A stretch of 20,562 nucleotides of DNA. Source: CAXBNB01 sp040151475 (GTDB taxonomy: Bacteria; Bacteroidota; Bacteroidia; Cytophagales; Cyclobacteriaceae). Under the pieces are notes generated by a model. That model searched no databases. It was not told the origin of the DNA and was given only the letters and a program-made list of their open reading frames with translations. Every line of letters starts with the position of its first letter. The stretch's first letter is position 1. Below, piece by piece: positions 1 to 7,618 of this stretch. A program made the translations under genes and the position numbers. Where the stretch lies: assembly GCF_040151475.1 (NCBI RefSeq), contig NZ_JBDKWG010000069.1, forward strand, positions 1 to 20,562, given 5' to 3'.

Positions 1-139
1 TGTGTTTGAGTTTATAGAAATCTGGTACAACCGTAAAAGAAAACACTCATATCTAGGGTATAAAACCCCCGAACAATATGGGAAAATTAATTGTTCAATA
101 TGCGCTTAACTTTTTGTCCGGTTTTTTGTTGTAAGTCCA
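1..139 (+). mobile_element. Right end of an IS3-family insertion sequence (partial)
   Basis: The first 109 bases encode the C-terminus of an IS3-type transposase. About 30 bases after its stop codon the sequence reaches a tip ending in GTAAGTCCA, so the element would read TGGACTTAC inward, as expected for IS3-family ends (TG...CA). The neighbouring minus-strand gene loses its expected protein sequence exactly at base 139, which supports the boundary. The left end and the target-site duplication lie outside the window, so the exact tip and the element's name are inferred. Confidence 0.75.
2..109 (+). CDS. IS3-family transposase OrfB, C-terminal fragment
   Basis: The first 35 codons in the window read VFEFIEIWYNRKRKHSYLGY, then KTPEQYGKINCSICA and stop. 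This is the conserved end of the DDE integrase domain (rve) of IS3/IS150-type OrfB: an IE-W/F-YNRKR-H-S-LGY-(T/S)PE signature just after the catalytic glutamate helix. The catalytic D-D and the start lie upstream of the window. It is probably the distal part of an orfA/orfB frameshift gene. Its last 15 bases overlap, on the opposite strand, the end of the TolC-fusion reading frame, because that frame now runs out of its own gene into the element. Confidence 0.85.
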   Translation: MFEFIEIWYNRKRKHSYLGYKTPEQYGKINCSICA

Positions 140-1330
140 ACCTGCTGTTAAAGACTTCTCTGGTGCATTAAATGTAGCACTTGCCCGTTCTTCATTAATC
201 TGTGATGCAGTAAGGCCTGATTCAATACTCGGCAATACGTTTGACCTTGCAGACTTCACACGTACCTTGCTTCGCTCTATATCTTGGTAACTGATTTGAA
301 TACTAAGATTTGATGCTAAAGATTTTTCCGCAATCTCTTCAAAGGAATACGATCTGACCGCTCCCTCATCATCTCCAATAATCGTAGCTGTTAAAAGCAC
401 CTCAAAAGGAATAGGGAGCTCTATTTTTCTAGCCGTAGCAATATTGACATACAGGTTATCTTTAGTATCCAGCGTCACGGACATAGATGAAAGATCCGAT
501 CCCGTTGCAATTCCATCAATCATGATGGCCAGTTTTCTAATCACCTGCTGCAGGTCATTTTCATTGGTCATCGATCCAAGCACACCATAATCCATCAGCC
601 TGGCGTTACCAGAGAATGTTGGGATTTTCCGCTCATTCAGTTCAATGATCAGATGTCGAATCTGTGATTCGGTTTGACTAAGAAGCACTGTGAAATAAGC
701 CGCATCTGTTTCTGCTGGTAATTGACTGAGCACCTTCTCCATATTGGTACCAACAGGAATGATGGATAGTTCGGTATTCAATTTTCTGGAAAGCGAATCA
801 ATCAGATTTCTTTCATTTTGTGCGCTGACCGTTGATACTGCTTTCTCATCGACAAATACAGCCACATGACTGAATTCATGAATATTGTGAAATGTTTCCA
901 GCTCTTTTTCCAGGTTGCGTGTTGGCCAGATATAGGTGAAATTCCGTTTACCTGAGGTTCCATTTGCATAAGGAATTTCCTGCAAACCTGGGTCGATAAT
1001 TCCTAAAGCAATAACAGGTGTAGAAAGGTCATTCGCCGATGAGAGGCTTTTAGCACTTATACTTCCTAATGCAATGACCAGATCAACCTGACCATCTAAT
1101 TGATCATACGACCTTTGAGCGGACTCATTATCGACAATTCCAAAGGAGGTCGCGCCCAAACTAACTTTTCGAGCCGCGCCTGTCGTCTGATCAATCTCGT
1201 GAATCATCTGGTCTATGATTAATTCGAGATTAGTGGATTTCTCAAAATCCGAAATCACACCAACTTTGAATGGTTGTGCCCACACCGGAGTAATGCACAC
1301 GAGCAAGACAAAATTTACTATAAACTTCAT
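95..1330 (-). pseudogene. Periplasmic binding protein/TolC fusion, 3' truncated by IS3 insertion
   Basis: The frame begins with a clear signal peptide (MKFIVNFVLLVCITPVWAQP). Residues 20-310 resemble an ABC-transporter substrate-binding domain of the ABC_sub_bind (PF04392) type, with VGVISD, DLVIALGS and TPVIALGI strand motifs. Residues 325-397 match the start of an outer-membrane efflux protein (TolC/OEP): EIAEKSLASNLSIQISYQDI followed by the RSKVRVKSARSNVLPSI helix. Codon 398 (bases 139-137) is the first base triplet of the IS tip, and the last 14 residues before the stop are insertion-sequence DNA. A TolC domain is normally about 400 residues, so roughly 85% of it is missing here and may lie beyond the element. 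The efflux function is presumably lost; the periplasmic part could still be made. The domain order is seen; the family names come from motif recognition. Confidence 0.8.
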
Positions 1331-1354
1331 AGCTTAGATATATGGAGTGTTCAA

Positions 1355-1711
1355 TTAATTGACTTTCGTCCATTCGAGATTTGTGGATACGAACCTGGCA
1401 GTGACCTCAAGAAGCAGTTTATTTCCTTCCACCTGACATGCTACATCCAAGAGCCTTCCTCTCTTTTTAGAATAGATTTTACCAACCCATTTTTCATTTT
1501 CATACTTCAGATTGAGTACTTCGATTTCCGTGTTTCGCTCTCCTTCCGGGTTGATAGGGTTTCCTATGTATCTGTCATCTACTTTATAGATTTCTACTTG
1601 TGCTTCTTGCGTCTCCCAGGTTGCAATGATTTCATCTTGCTGATCTTGAGCAAAAAGGTGAGTTGATACGACACATAAGGTAATTGTGAATAAATGCTTA
1701 ATAATTTTCAT
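1355..1711 (-). CDS. Small exported DUF2147-like protein
   Basis: A 118-residue secreted protein. I chose the ATG at 1711 because it opens directly onto a signal peptide (MKIIKHLFTITLCVVSTHLFAQ); an upstream in-frame ATG at 1756 would add 15 residues before it. The mature part has the DUF2147 (PF09917) pattern: D-E-I-I-A-TW-ET at 26-34, QVEIYKVDDRYIG at 38-50, a GKIY strand near 77, and a final LEWTKV. Family members are small periplasmic beta-sheet proteins of unknown role, often a little longer (130-160 residues). The central segment here is short. It is transcribed away from the histidine kinase, with 203 bases between the two starts. No partner gene is evident. Confidence 0.7.
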   Translation of the reverse strand: MKIIKHLFTITLCVVSTHLFAQDQQDEIIATWETQEAQVEIYKVDDRYIGNPINPEGERNTEIEVLNLKYENEKWVGKIYSKKRGRLLDVACQVEGNKLLLEVTARFVSTNLEWTKVN

Positions 1712-1855
1712 GATTGTTTGTTTTTGATTTCGATGCGAAAGTATCGCCACCTCCAACCCTCATGAAAAAAGATTTACGAACCACCAGCATAAATGAACCA
1801 AATGGTCATTGTGATGAACAAAGCCTTCTAATTATCAAAATGAAACTTTCATGCG

Positions 1856-1873
1856 ACGAAATCATCATTTCGT
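1856..1873. promoter_or_regulatory. Inverted repeat upstream of the histidine kinase operon
   Basis: ACGAAAT-CATC-ATTTCGT is a perfect 7-base inverted repeat 41 bases before the kinase start codon. It runs straight into TTCATTTG (1873-1880), which matches the Bacteroidota -7 element TAnnTTTG at seven of eight positions. It could be an operator for the kinase operon. No regulator is identified, and the promoter lacks an obvious -33 TTG. Confidence 0.3.
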
Positions 1874-1914
1874 TCATTTGCTCATGTTTCCATAAAATCT
1901 GAGTATATTATTGC

Positions 1915-2961
1915 ATGATGAGTCAAGCATTATCGAGAACAGAACGATTCCTTAAAGTAGGGCCTAACCTACTGTGGTTCGGTATTCACGCTGCTATCAG
2001 TTTAGTACTGATCTTTCAGCGAAGTGGAGCGGAAACCATTTACTATTTGGTCACTTATGTCTTTTTTGGCACGCTGATTATTTGGTTTTTTGGATATAGG
2101 ATATTCCCCCAATACTTATCAAGAGAGGGCAAAATTGACAGAAGGTTGGGTATTCTGATTGGTATCAATATGCTGTTTTTTGTTAGCGGAATATATGCGC
2201 ATACATTTATGGCCGAGGCACTGGAATTGACACAAGTAAGAGAAGATTACGCTCCCAAGTCAGTCAGAATAATTTTATGGGTATTGATGGTTTTTCTGGG
2301 GATCATTTACATGGCGAGCACTAGAGTAGCACGTGTCTATTATCAGAATGCAATCCAGAAGATTGAGCATAAAACCCAAAGAGTTGAAGCAGAACTGAAA
2401 TTATTGAAAAGTCAAATAAGCCCGCACTTCCTCTTTAATACACTCAACAATATTTATGGATTGGCATACCTGAAAGATGAAAGAGCTGCTGTCATGATTT
2501 CTAAACTTTCCAAGCTACTTCGTTATTTGCTTTACGATTGTGATCAGCCTAAAGTACGGTTAGCTAAGGAAAAGGACCTGATAGAAAATTACTTGAGCAT
2601 ACAGCTCCTTAAACATGAAGATGCTCAGAACGTAGATTTCTACCATGCGGGAATTGCTCAAGGCAATATGATTGCGCCCATGATTCTTATTAACTTTATC
2701 GAAAACTGTTTTAAACATTCTGACCTGGAAAGCAATCCTCAGGGATGGATCAAAATCAGCATGGAAGTAGAAAACAACGAACTTAATTTTCGAACTGAAA
2801 ATACGATTAGAGAAGACGTTGCGGAAATTCCAATGGAACGTAAAGGAATCGGACTGACGAATTCATTGAAATTGTTAGAAGCAAATTATCCAGGGAAACA
2901 CAAAGTGGAGATAACCAGAGAAAACCACATTTATCAGCTAGATATAAAAATGACATTATGA
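1915..2961 (+). CDS. LytS-type sensor histidine kinase
   Basis: A 348-residue membrane histidine kinase of the His_kinase (PF06580)/LytS class. Four hydrophobic segments at about 20-36, 42-60, 78-98 and 119-136 anchor it. A short coiled linker (140-165) leads to the phospho-acceptor box SQISPHFLFNTLNNIYGLAY with His171. The ATP-binding half shows the N box (INFIENCFKH, Asn264) and a G box GIGL at 311-314. There is no large periplasmic sensing domain, so any signal is likely sensed within the membrane. The gene overlaps the response regulator by four bases (ATGA), so the two are translationally coupled. The start is the first of two tandem ATGs. The stimulus is unknown. Confidence 0.92.
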   Translation: MMSQALSRTERFLKVGPNLLWFGIHAAISLVLIFQRSGAETIYYLVTYVFFGTLIIWFFGYRIFPQYLSREGKIDRRLGILIGINMLFFVSGIYAHTFMAEALELTQVREDYAPKSVRIILWVLMVFLGIIYMASTRVARVYYQNAIQKIEHKTQRVEAELKLLKSQISPHFLFNTLNNIYGLAYLKDERAAVMISKLSKLLRYLLYDCDQPKVRLAKEKDLIENYLSIQLLKHEDAQNVDFYHAGIAQGNMIAPMILINFIENCFKHSDLESNPQGWIKISMEVENNELNFRTENTIREDVAEIPMERKGIGLTNSLKLLEANYPGKHKVEITRENHIYQLDIKMTL

Positions 2962-3683
2962 GTTTAAAATGCCTTATAGTCGATGATGAAAATATCGCCC
3001 GAAAAATTCTTTCGGATTATGTGAGTAAAGTTCCGGAGTTAGAATTGGTGGCATCCTGTAGTTCTGCGTTGCAGGCACTCAACTATATTAAACAGAATAG
3101 CATAGATATTTTGTTTCTCGACATTCAAATGCCGGATTTGACGGGACTTGATTTTTTGAAAATATTACCAAACAGGCCAGCCACCATCCTAACTACTGCC
3201 TATTCTGAGTATGCTGTTCAGAGCTATGAATTGGATGTGGTAGACTATTTACTAAAACCCATAGATTTTGACCGATTTTATAAGGCTGTGACTAAAGTAC
3301 TCTCCTTAAAAGATGCTGTCGTTGATCATCCACCAAATGTGACCTTACCACAGCAGACAGATAAGCTGTTCATCAAGGCTGACAACAAGATCATTAAAAT
3401 CTCATTCAATGAAATCATTGTCATTAATGGAGACGGGCCTTACGTGCAGATTTTTACCGTTGATGGTCGTAAAATCATGTCGTTGCAATCTATGCATAAG
3501 TTAGAGGAATTACTTCCTAAGAATTTTTACAGAATTCATCGCTCTCATATAGTTAACATCGACCATATAGATAGCATAGATGGTAATACGATTAGATTAA
3601 AAAATCAGACTGCCATATTGAGCAAAAACAAACGGGACGAATTTCTAAAGCTGATCGATCAGCTCAACTTGTTGGGAGATTGA
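2958..3683 (+). CDS. LytTR-family response regulator
   Basis: A 241-residue cytoplasmic response regulator of the LytR/AlgR class. The receiver domain (3-115) has the acidic pocket Asp9/Asp10 in CLIVDDE, the phospho-acceptor Asp55 in LFLDIQMP, a TTAYSEYAV switch segment, and Lys100 in LLKPID. The DNA-binding LytTR domain spans about 134-238 (LFIKADNKIIKISF, FYRIHRSHIVNIDHI). It is the cognate partner of the preceding kinase, with which it overlaps. Such pairs in Bacteroidota often regulate one or a few targets. None can be assigned here, and the pair need not control the iron island that follows. Confidence 0.93.
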   Translation: MSLKCLIVDDENIARKILSDYVSKVPELELVASCSSALQALNYIKQNSIDILFLDIQMPDLTGLDFLKILPNRPATILTTAYSEYAVQSYELDVVDYLLKPIDFDRFYKAVTKVLSLKDAVVDHPPNVTLPQQTDKLFIKADNKIIKISFNEIIVINGDGPYVQIFTVDGRKIMSLQSMHKLEELLPKNFYRIHRSHIVNIDHIDSIDGNTIRLKNQTAILSKNKRDEFLKLIDQLNLLGD

Positions 3684-4172
3684 CTTTTTAATTATGATAG
3701 TTATTTAGTAAAATAAATTAGGGCATTACACCTCATGGCCGGGTTCTCCACAGTACACGCCTGCCCGTCCGAAGTGCCCACACGGAGGCGGGGTACTTTG
3801 CTACGATCCCTAACACTATCGCCCCAGAGCATATTTACCTGTCCGAAAGGCAGGCTTCAGTGATGAAAATGCACATTTACCCTGCCCTAACCCATTTTTT
3901 AAAACCCTAAAGCATAGTCTGCCTGCCCGAAAGCCCACTACGCTTTCCCTAGAGCATATTTACTCGTCCGAAGGCGGGCTTTAAAAATCCGAGAGCACAC
4001 TTTCAATTCCCCAATGAACATTTATCCGTCCGAAGGTGGACTTCACGATCCCCTACGGACACTCTAATTTCCCCAACTCACACTTATTTCCCCTCGTTAA
4101 ACACTAAAATTAAAAACATGCGTTATTATTTGGATTATTTATAATTTGTATAACCTTTTAAATTTTAGTGAA
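3684..4172. repeat. Gene-free stretch with degenerate GC-rich repeats
   Basis: This 489-base gap has no credible gene. From about 3750 to 4100 it holds irregular copies of a motif of the form GCATATTTAC-N2-GTCCGAAGGCGGGCTT. The clearest copies start at 3826, 3951 and 4013. Weaker ones contain GTCCGAA at 3767 and GCCCGAA at 3925, and there are shortened ACATTTACC-TGCCC and CACACTTATTTCCCC forms at 3870 and 4080. Core-to-core spacing is irregular (about 41 to 84 bases). Each good copy has a short self-complementary part (GCCTGCC/GGCGGGC-like). It is richer in GC than the flanks. It resembles a decayed intergenic repeat cluster. The last 70 bases are AT-rich and probably carry the promoter of the next gene. 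Confidence 0.6.
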
Positions 4173-4820
4173 ATGGCTACAAAAACGCTCACAGACAAAC
4201 TCGAATCTTCCCGTGTCCTGATCTTCAATAGTCGGGATGCGGAAGTGGCTGCTTTACTCGATTCTATGGGAATTGATACTGCCTACATTGATGAAGGAGA
4301 AGCCCTTTACAATGAAACCATCACACTGGTAGACCAGCAAAAGAAGGAATACCAGGAACAAAACCTTGCCTACGACAAATTCTATGTTGAAAAGGACACT
4401 GCCGAGGCTAACTACAAGCGCACGTTGAAACTGGTCAAAGTCCTTTCCCGTTCCGATAACGATTTACAGAACCGATTAGGCCTTCAAAATGGAAAAGTCT
4501 ATGCCATTGAGCAGTGGATCGAAGGTGCCACTGATTTTTATAACCGTCTGTTGAATGAATCTGACTTTTTAACCAAACTGGAGAAATTCAAGGTCACTAC
4601 AGATCAGCTTAATGCCGAGAAAACTGCCATTGATAACTTAAAAGAGCTTCGCAATCAGGCTGTAGTAGAGAAAGGCCAGGCCCAGGAAGCTACCCGCCTC
4701 AGAAATGAAAAACTGGACGAATTGGACGACTATTGCACTGAGCTAAAAGCCGTGGCAGAAATAGCCCTTGAGGAAAAGCCTCAGTTGTTGGAGAAGATTG
4801 GAGTAGTGGTTCCTTCATAA
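4173..4820 (+). CDS. Unrecognised soluble coiled-coil protein
   Basis: I do not recognise this 215-residue protein. I chose the ATG at 4173 (MATKTLTDKLESSR); an in-frame ATG at 4146 would add nine hydrophobic residues in AT-rich leader DNA. No signal peptide or membrane segment is visible, so it should be cytoplasmic. The composition is strongly charged and predicted helical throughout, with coiled-coil-like stretches at about 40-90 (TLVDQQKKEYQEQNLAYDKF) and 140-200 (TDQLNAEKTAIDNLKELRNQ). A single cysteine occurs near the C-terminus. It stands alone between a repeat cluster and a terminator, convergent with the PepSY gene. Spacer- or scaffold-like roles are conceivable but unsupported. Confidence 0.75.
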   Translation: MATKTLTDKLESSRVLIFNSRDAEVAALLDSMGIDTAYIDEGEALYNETITLVDQQKKEYQEQNLAYDKFYVEKDTAEANYKRTLKLVKVLSRSDNDLQNRLGLQNGKVYAIEQWIEGATDFYNRLLNESDFLTKLEKFKVTTDQLNAEKTAIDNLKELRNQAVVEKGQAQEATRLRNEKLDELDDYCTELKAVAEIALEEKPQLLEKIGVVVPS

Positions 4821-4839
4821 TCATTCTTTACACCGTCAT

Positions 4840-4890
4840 TCCCCGGCCCTGTCCCGAACTTGTTTCGGGATCTACGGGGATTCTTTTTTC
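4840..4890 (+). terminator. REP-like double hairpin with T-tract
   Basis: An outer stem TCCCCG (4840-4845)/CGGGGA (4875-4880) encloses an inner stem TCCCGAA (4852-4858)/TTCGGGA (4864-4870), followed by TTCTTTTTTC. That makes a good intrinsic terminator for the plus-strand gene ending at 4820. The minus-strand PepSY gene's stop codon (4874-4872) lies in the loop region between the two right arms. A second palindrome, TCCCGC-CATA-GCGGGA at 4912-4927, lies inside that gene. Confidence 0.65.
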
Positions 4891-6137
4891 CCTACCCGTC
4901 TTCCACACACATCCCGCCATAGCGGGAAGAGTGTTCCAGCCTTAAGGTTATTGTTCGAATATTTGTCATTCTTATTCAACTCCTTAACACCCTGACCCTT
5001 CTTCCTCCTGCCCCACCAGATGATGAAACCAGTAACGGGTAAACTTGTGGATATAAGACTGGCAAAAAATGCCAGTATTTTACCGGGTAAACCGAAAATG
5101 GCTCCCACATGAATATCGTAATTGTAGGCATAAACTTTCTCTCCGTTGGTTTTGTTTTCCCAACTATCAATCTTCAAGAGTTCACCTGTGTATTGATCAA
5201 ATTCAAGACTTACAGTTTGAGTAGGATCATCATAGGCTACATATGCACCTAAAGTGCGTAAAGAATCTTGTCGTAAAAAAAACAGATAACGATCTGCTTT
5301 AGGATAATTGATTCTTGAAAATTCATGAACTTTGTCTATAGGGTGTAGAATTGTTGTGCTGTTTGGATTAGATTGTACACGTTCGTGCGTATGTTCAATG
5401 ATTTTCCCACCATTAGCCACCCATTGTACACTATCATTAAACCAACTATAGGCCCAAACCAAACCTGTTAGGGCTATAAAAAGAGCAAGAAACATACTGT
5501 AAAACCCGAGTATGTTGTGTATGTCGTAGTTTTTGCGTTTCCATTTGGTGGTGTTTTTCCACCTAAACCAAAACCTTTGTTTACGGGCTGCTTTGTTTTT
5601 AGGCCACCACAAGACTAAACCAGTGATGAGCATAATAACAAAAATTAAAGTAGCCGCAGCAGTAATTTGATGTCCAATATCGAATCTGAAAATCCAGAGA
5701 TACATATGTATATCCAATACCACTCGGAAGAATTCTTTTGTAAAATCTTCCTTCTTCAATACCGTTGCGGTATAAGGGTCTGTATAGCAGTCAAACCAAT
5801 ACACAAATCTATTAGCAAACAGATCAGTCGCTCTGCTATTTCGCTTATTGGCTCGAAAAAGATACGATCGGGTTTTATCGTTTTTCAAATCGATAATTTG
5901 AATAGGCATATCTGGTTCTAGTGCACTTTGTGCCACTTTCAGATTATCACTTAATGGAAGAGGTTGCTGGCTGTTTGGTGCCTCTACAAACAGTTTATCC
6001 GCATACACCCAATCCTTAATTTCCTCTTCAAAGGCCAATATACATCCTGTAATGCCTAATATAAACACCACTATACCCGATGCTAAACCCAACCAAAGAT
6101 GGACTTGTCCAATAAACTTTTTGAGTTTTTTATTCAT
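4872..6137 (-). CDS. PepSY-TM inner-membrane protein, XusC-like putative siderophore-iron reductase
   Basis: A 421-residue PepSY-associated TM protein. Four hydrophobic spans are at about 14-36, 157-178, 209-230 and 346-375, with two large periplasmic loops between them. Histidines near the membrane edges (His13 in QVHLWLGL, His144 in LDIHMYLW, His207 in YDIHNILGFY, His343 in YDIHVGAIFG) are candidate haem ligands, as in the FoxB-type di-haem siderophore reductases of this family. It is the last gene of the leftward operon, 86 bases after the lipoprotein gene. The order receptor-lipoprotein-PepSY is that of xusABC. It is a close paralogue of the protein at 14328: RFWFRWK-N/D-TT-K/Q-WKRKNYD and DSVQWV-NGGK are shared. 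The last 20-24 residues (GTLFPLWRDVCGRR onward) are encoded by repeat DNA and look foreign to the family. The reductase role is inferred. Confidence 0.88.
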   Translation of the reverse strand: MNKKLKKFIGQVHLWLGLASGIVVFILGITGCILAFEEEIKDWVYADKLFVEAPNSQQPLPLSDNLKVAQSALEPDMPIQIIDLKNDKTRSYLFRANKRNSRATDLFANRFVYWFDCYTDPYTATVLKKEDFTKEFFRVVLDIHMYLWIFRFDIGHQITAAATLIFVIMLITGLVLWWPKNKAARKQRFWFRWKNTTKWKRKNYDIHNILGFYSMFLALFIALTGLVWAYSWFNDSVQWVANGGKIIEHTHERVQSNPNSTTILHPIDKVHEFSRINYPKADRYLFFLRQDSLRTLGAYVAYDDPTQTVSLEFDQYTGELLKIDSWENKTNGEKVYAYNYDIHVGAIFGLPGKILAFFASLISTSLPVTGFIIWWGRRKKGQGVKELNKNDKYSNNNLKAGTLFPLWRDVCGRRVGKKESP

Positions 6138-6161
6138 TATTAAATATTGTGGAGAAAAGTA

Positions 6162-6194
6162 AGACCTGACAGGTTTTCAAAACCTGTCAGGTCT
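6162..6194. repeat. 33-base perfect palindrome between the lipoprotein and PepSY genes
   Basis: The arm AGACCTGACAGGTTTT (6162-6177) and its exact reverse complement (6179-6194) flank a single C at 6178. It lies in the 86-base gap inside the leftward operon, 25 bases before the PepSY start. No T-tract follows in the direction of transcription, so it is not a standard terminator. It may be a dispersed REP-type palindrome or an mRNA-stabilising hairpin. Confidence 0.8.
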
Positions 6195-6223
6195 CAACTT
6201 GGTTTATTTGCCAGTAGGCTTTT

Positions 6224-7474
6224 TTACCAAAGTTTACCTAAATATCCAAAACCTCCGATTTCTATAGTCGATATTAGGCTGTAGTCTTCTAAGCTATTTT
6301 GAACAAGTATGTTAGAACTATACTCGCCTCCAACTAAATAAAATGTATTAAAATAATTCACCCCATCAATTGTAGCTAATAAATATACTTGATTATACTT
6401 ATTATCAAAGCTGAAAAGCTCTGCTTCGTGTGTATTCAAATCATAAGCTACACTTTTATATTCCATTGAGCTACGAGCTGAGAAGCGATTATCAAAAGAT
6501 CCAGTAAGCTCCTCCTCCGAATACAAAAAAACGTACTTGTCCTGGAAAACAAAACTTGAAGACCTAATTAAAGATGCATCAGGCAAACCATCTTCAATAT
6601 CGCTTATAAAGCTATCATCAAAGGTTCCGTCAGCATTCAATTTAAGAGCAATATGAGGGTTAGGTGATGCCCCCAGGTAATGATTTATCCATGCGTTTTG
6701 GCTATTAGCAGGAACTACGTATGCATTATCTCCATCAATAAAAATTGGTGCAGTTAGCCCAATTGCTCTGTCATCTGTGTCATAGGTTAGTGCTCCGGTT
6801 GACGGATCAAAAACACCTACAGTGGCGTAAACGGGGGTAGGATAATCGCAACACGTTTGTGCTCCCCATTGAATTGGAAAAATGATTTTTCCATTATATA
6901 GTTTACCAACCGTATAAGCACTAAAATTATTCGGAATATTCAATGGGGTTACATTATGTGTTTTTGTAAGTTCCATAGTAGTAGGGTTAAATTCTACAAA
7001 TACACCTTCAATCAAGTCACAAATGAATGCAGCCGTCTCTGAAACAAAAGCCACATTCGTAGAAGTAGCACCAGTGGAAGCATAACTCAAAATACCATCT
7101 ACTGATACTTCCAATGTAGTTTTATCTACCTTCCATTTAGTAATTGTTTTTGAGTCACTACTTAGGGTAATTGGATATTTGCCAGCAGAATGAATACTAA
7201 CATTTTGCCCTAATTCTACCGCTTGCGATAAATCTGGGTTGGTCGCTAAATCTTTAGTTACTTCTAAGTATTTTATCGTTCCATTAGGTGTGTAACTTTC
7301 TAATCCTCTTACATAAGCGGTTTCTACTTCTTCTCCACCGGGATTAGTATCACCTTCACCGTCATTACATGAGGTGATGGATGTTGAGATCGTTCCTATC
7401 AAGAGCATGGTCATCCATGCCCATCTTTTCATTGTACTTTTCATTGTGTTTTTCATTAAATTTATTATGGTCAT
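6224..7474 (-). CDS. Outer-membrane lipoprotein, diverged XusB-like predicted beta-propeller
   Basis: A 416-residue lipoprotein. Its lipobox is SITSC with Cys36, followed by the acidic linker NDGEGD, which suggests surface export. In-frame ATGs at 7474, 7456, 7444 and 7432 all keep the lipobox. I kept 7474, which follows an A/T-rich leader. The mature part is a series of beta-strand repeats (TITKWKVDKTTLEV, GKLYNGKIIFP, ATVGVFDPSTGAL, HIALKLNADGTFDDSF) of beta-propeller type. It aligns weakly with the DUF4374 protein at 18337: GLES/GIEA near the start, and KLNADGTFDDSF against RIKSGATEFDPSF. It sits between a TonB receptor and a PepSY-TM gene, the XusB position. An unusual vicinal pair, Cys208-Cys209, is present. 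It is probably a siderophore- or metal-chelate-binding partner of the receptor; the ligand is unknown. Confidence 0.75.
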   Translation of the reverse strand: MTIINLMKNTMKSTMKRWAWMTMLLIGTISTSITSCNDGEGDTNPGGEEVETAYVRGLESYTPNGTIKYLEVTKDLATNPDLSQAVELGQNVSIHSAGKYPITLSSDSKTITKWKVDKTTLEVSVDGILSYASTGATSTNVAFVSETAAFICDLIEGVFVEFNPTTMELTKTHNVTPLNIPNNFSAYTVGKLYNGKIIFPIQWGAQTCCDYPTPVYATVGVFDPSTGALTYDTDDRAIGLTAPIFIDGDNAYVVPANSQNAWINHYLGASPNPHIALKLNADGTFDDSFISDIEDGLPDASLIRSSSFVFQDKYVFLYSEEELTGSFDNRFSARSSMEYKSVAYDLNTHEAELFSFDNKYNQVYLLATIDGVNYFNTFYLVGGEYSSNILVQNSLEDYSLISTIEIGGFGYLGKLW

Positions 7475-7517
7475 TTTTTAAAAAATTGAGATCGATAATA
7501 TCCTTTCAGTTTCATCT

Positions 7518-7565
7518 GGTTAAGTGAAATTCCGGTTTTCCGTTTCGCTCCGTTTCACTTCAACC
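7518..7565. repeat. Intercistronic hairpin between receptor and lipoprotein genes
   Basis: GGTTAAGTGAAA (7518-7529) pairs with TTTCACTTCAACC (7553-7565) with one bulged base, in the 144-base gap between the receptor stop and the lipoprotein start. It could attenuate or protect the downstream message, giving the two genes different expression. No T-tract adjoins it on the minus strand. Confidence 0.45.
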
Positions 7566-7618
7566 GGACTGACGAGACGAGTAAAAATTGTATTGCCAAG
7601 TAATTAATTGTTTTCATA

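Noticed and set aside
1274..1666. 130-codon plus-strand frame
   Set aside because: It runs antisense across the end of the binding-protein/TolC gene and most of the DUF2147-like gene, both of which have signal peptides and family motifs.
3750..4100. CRISPR array
   Set aside because: Repeat units differ in sequence and spacing, and no cas genes are near.
5667..5921. 84-codon plus-strand frame
   Set aside because: It is antisense to the first large loop of the PepSY gene and has no start context or motif.
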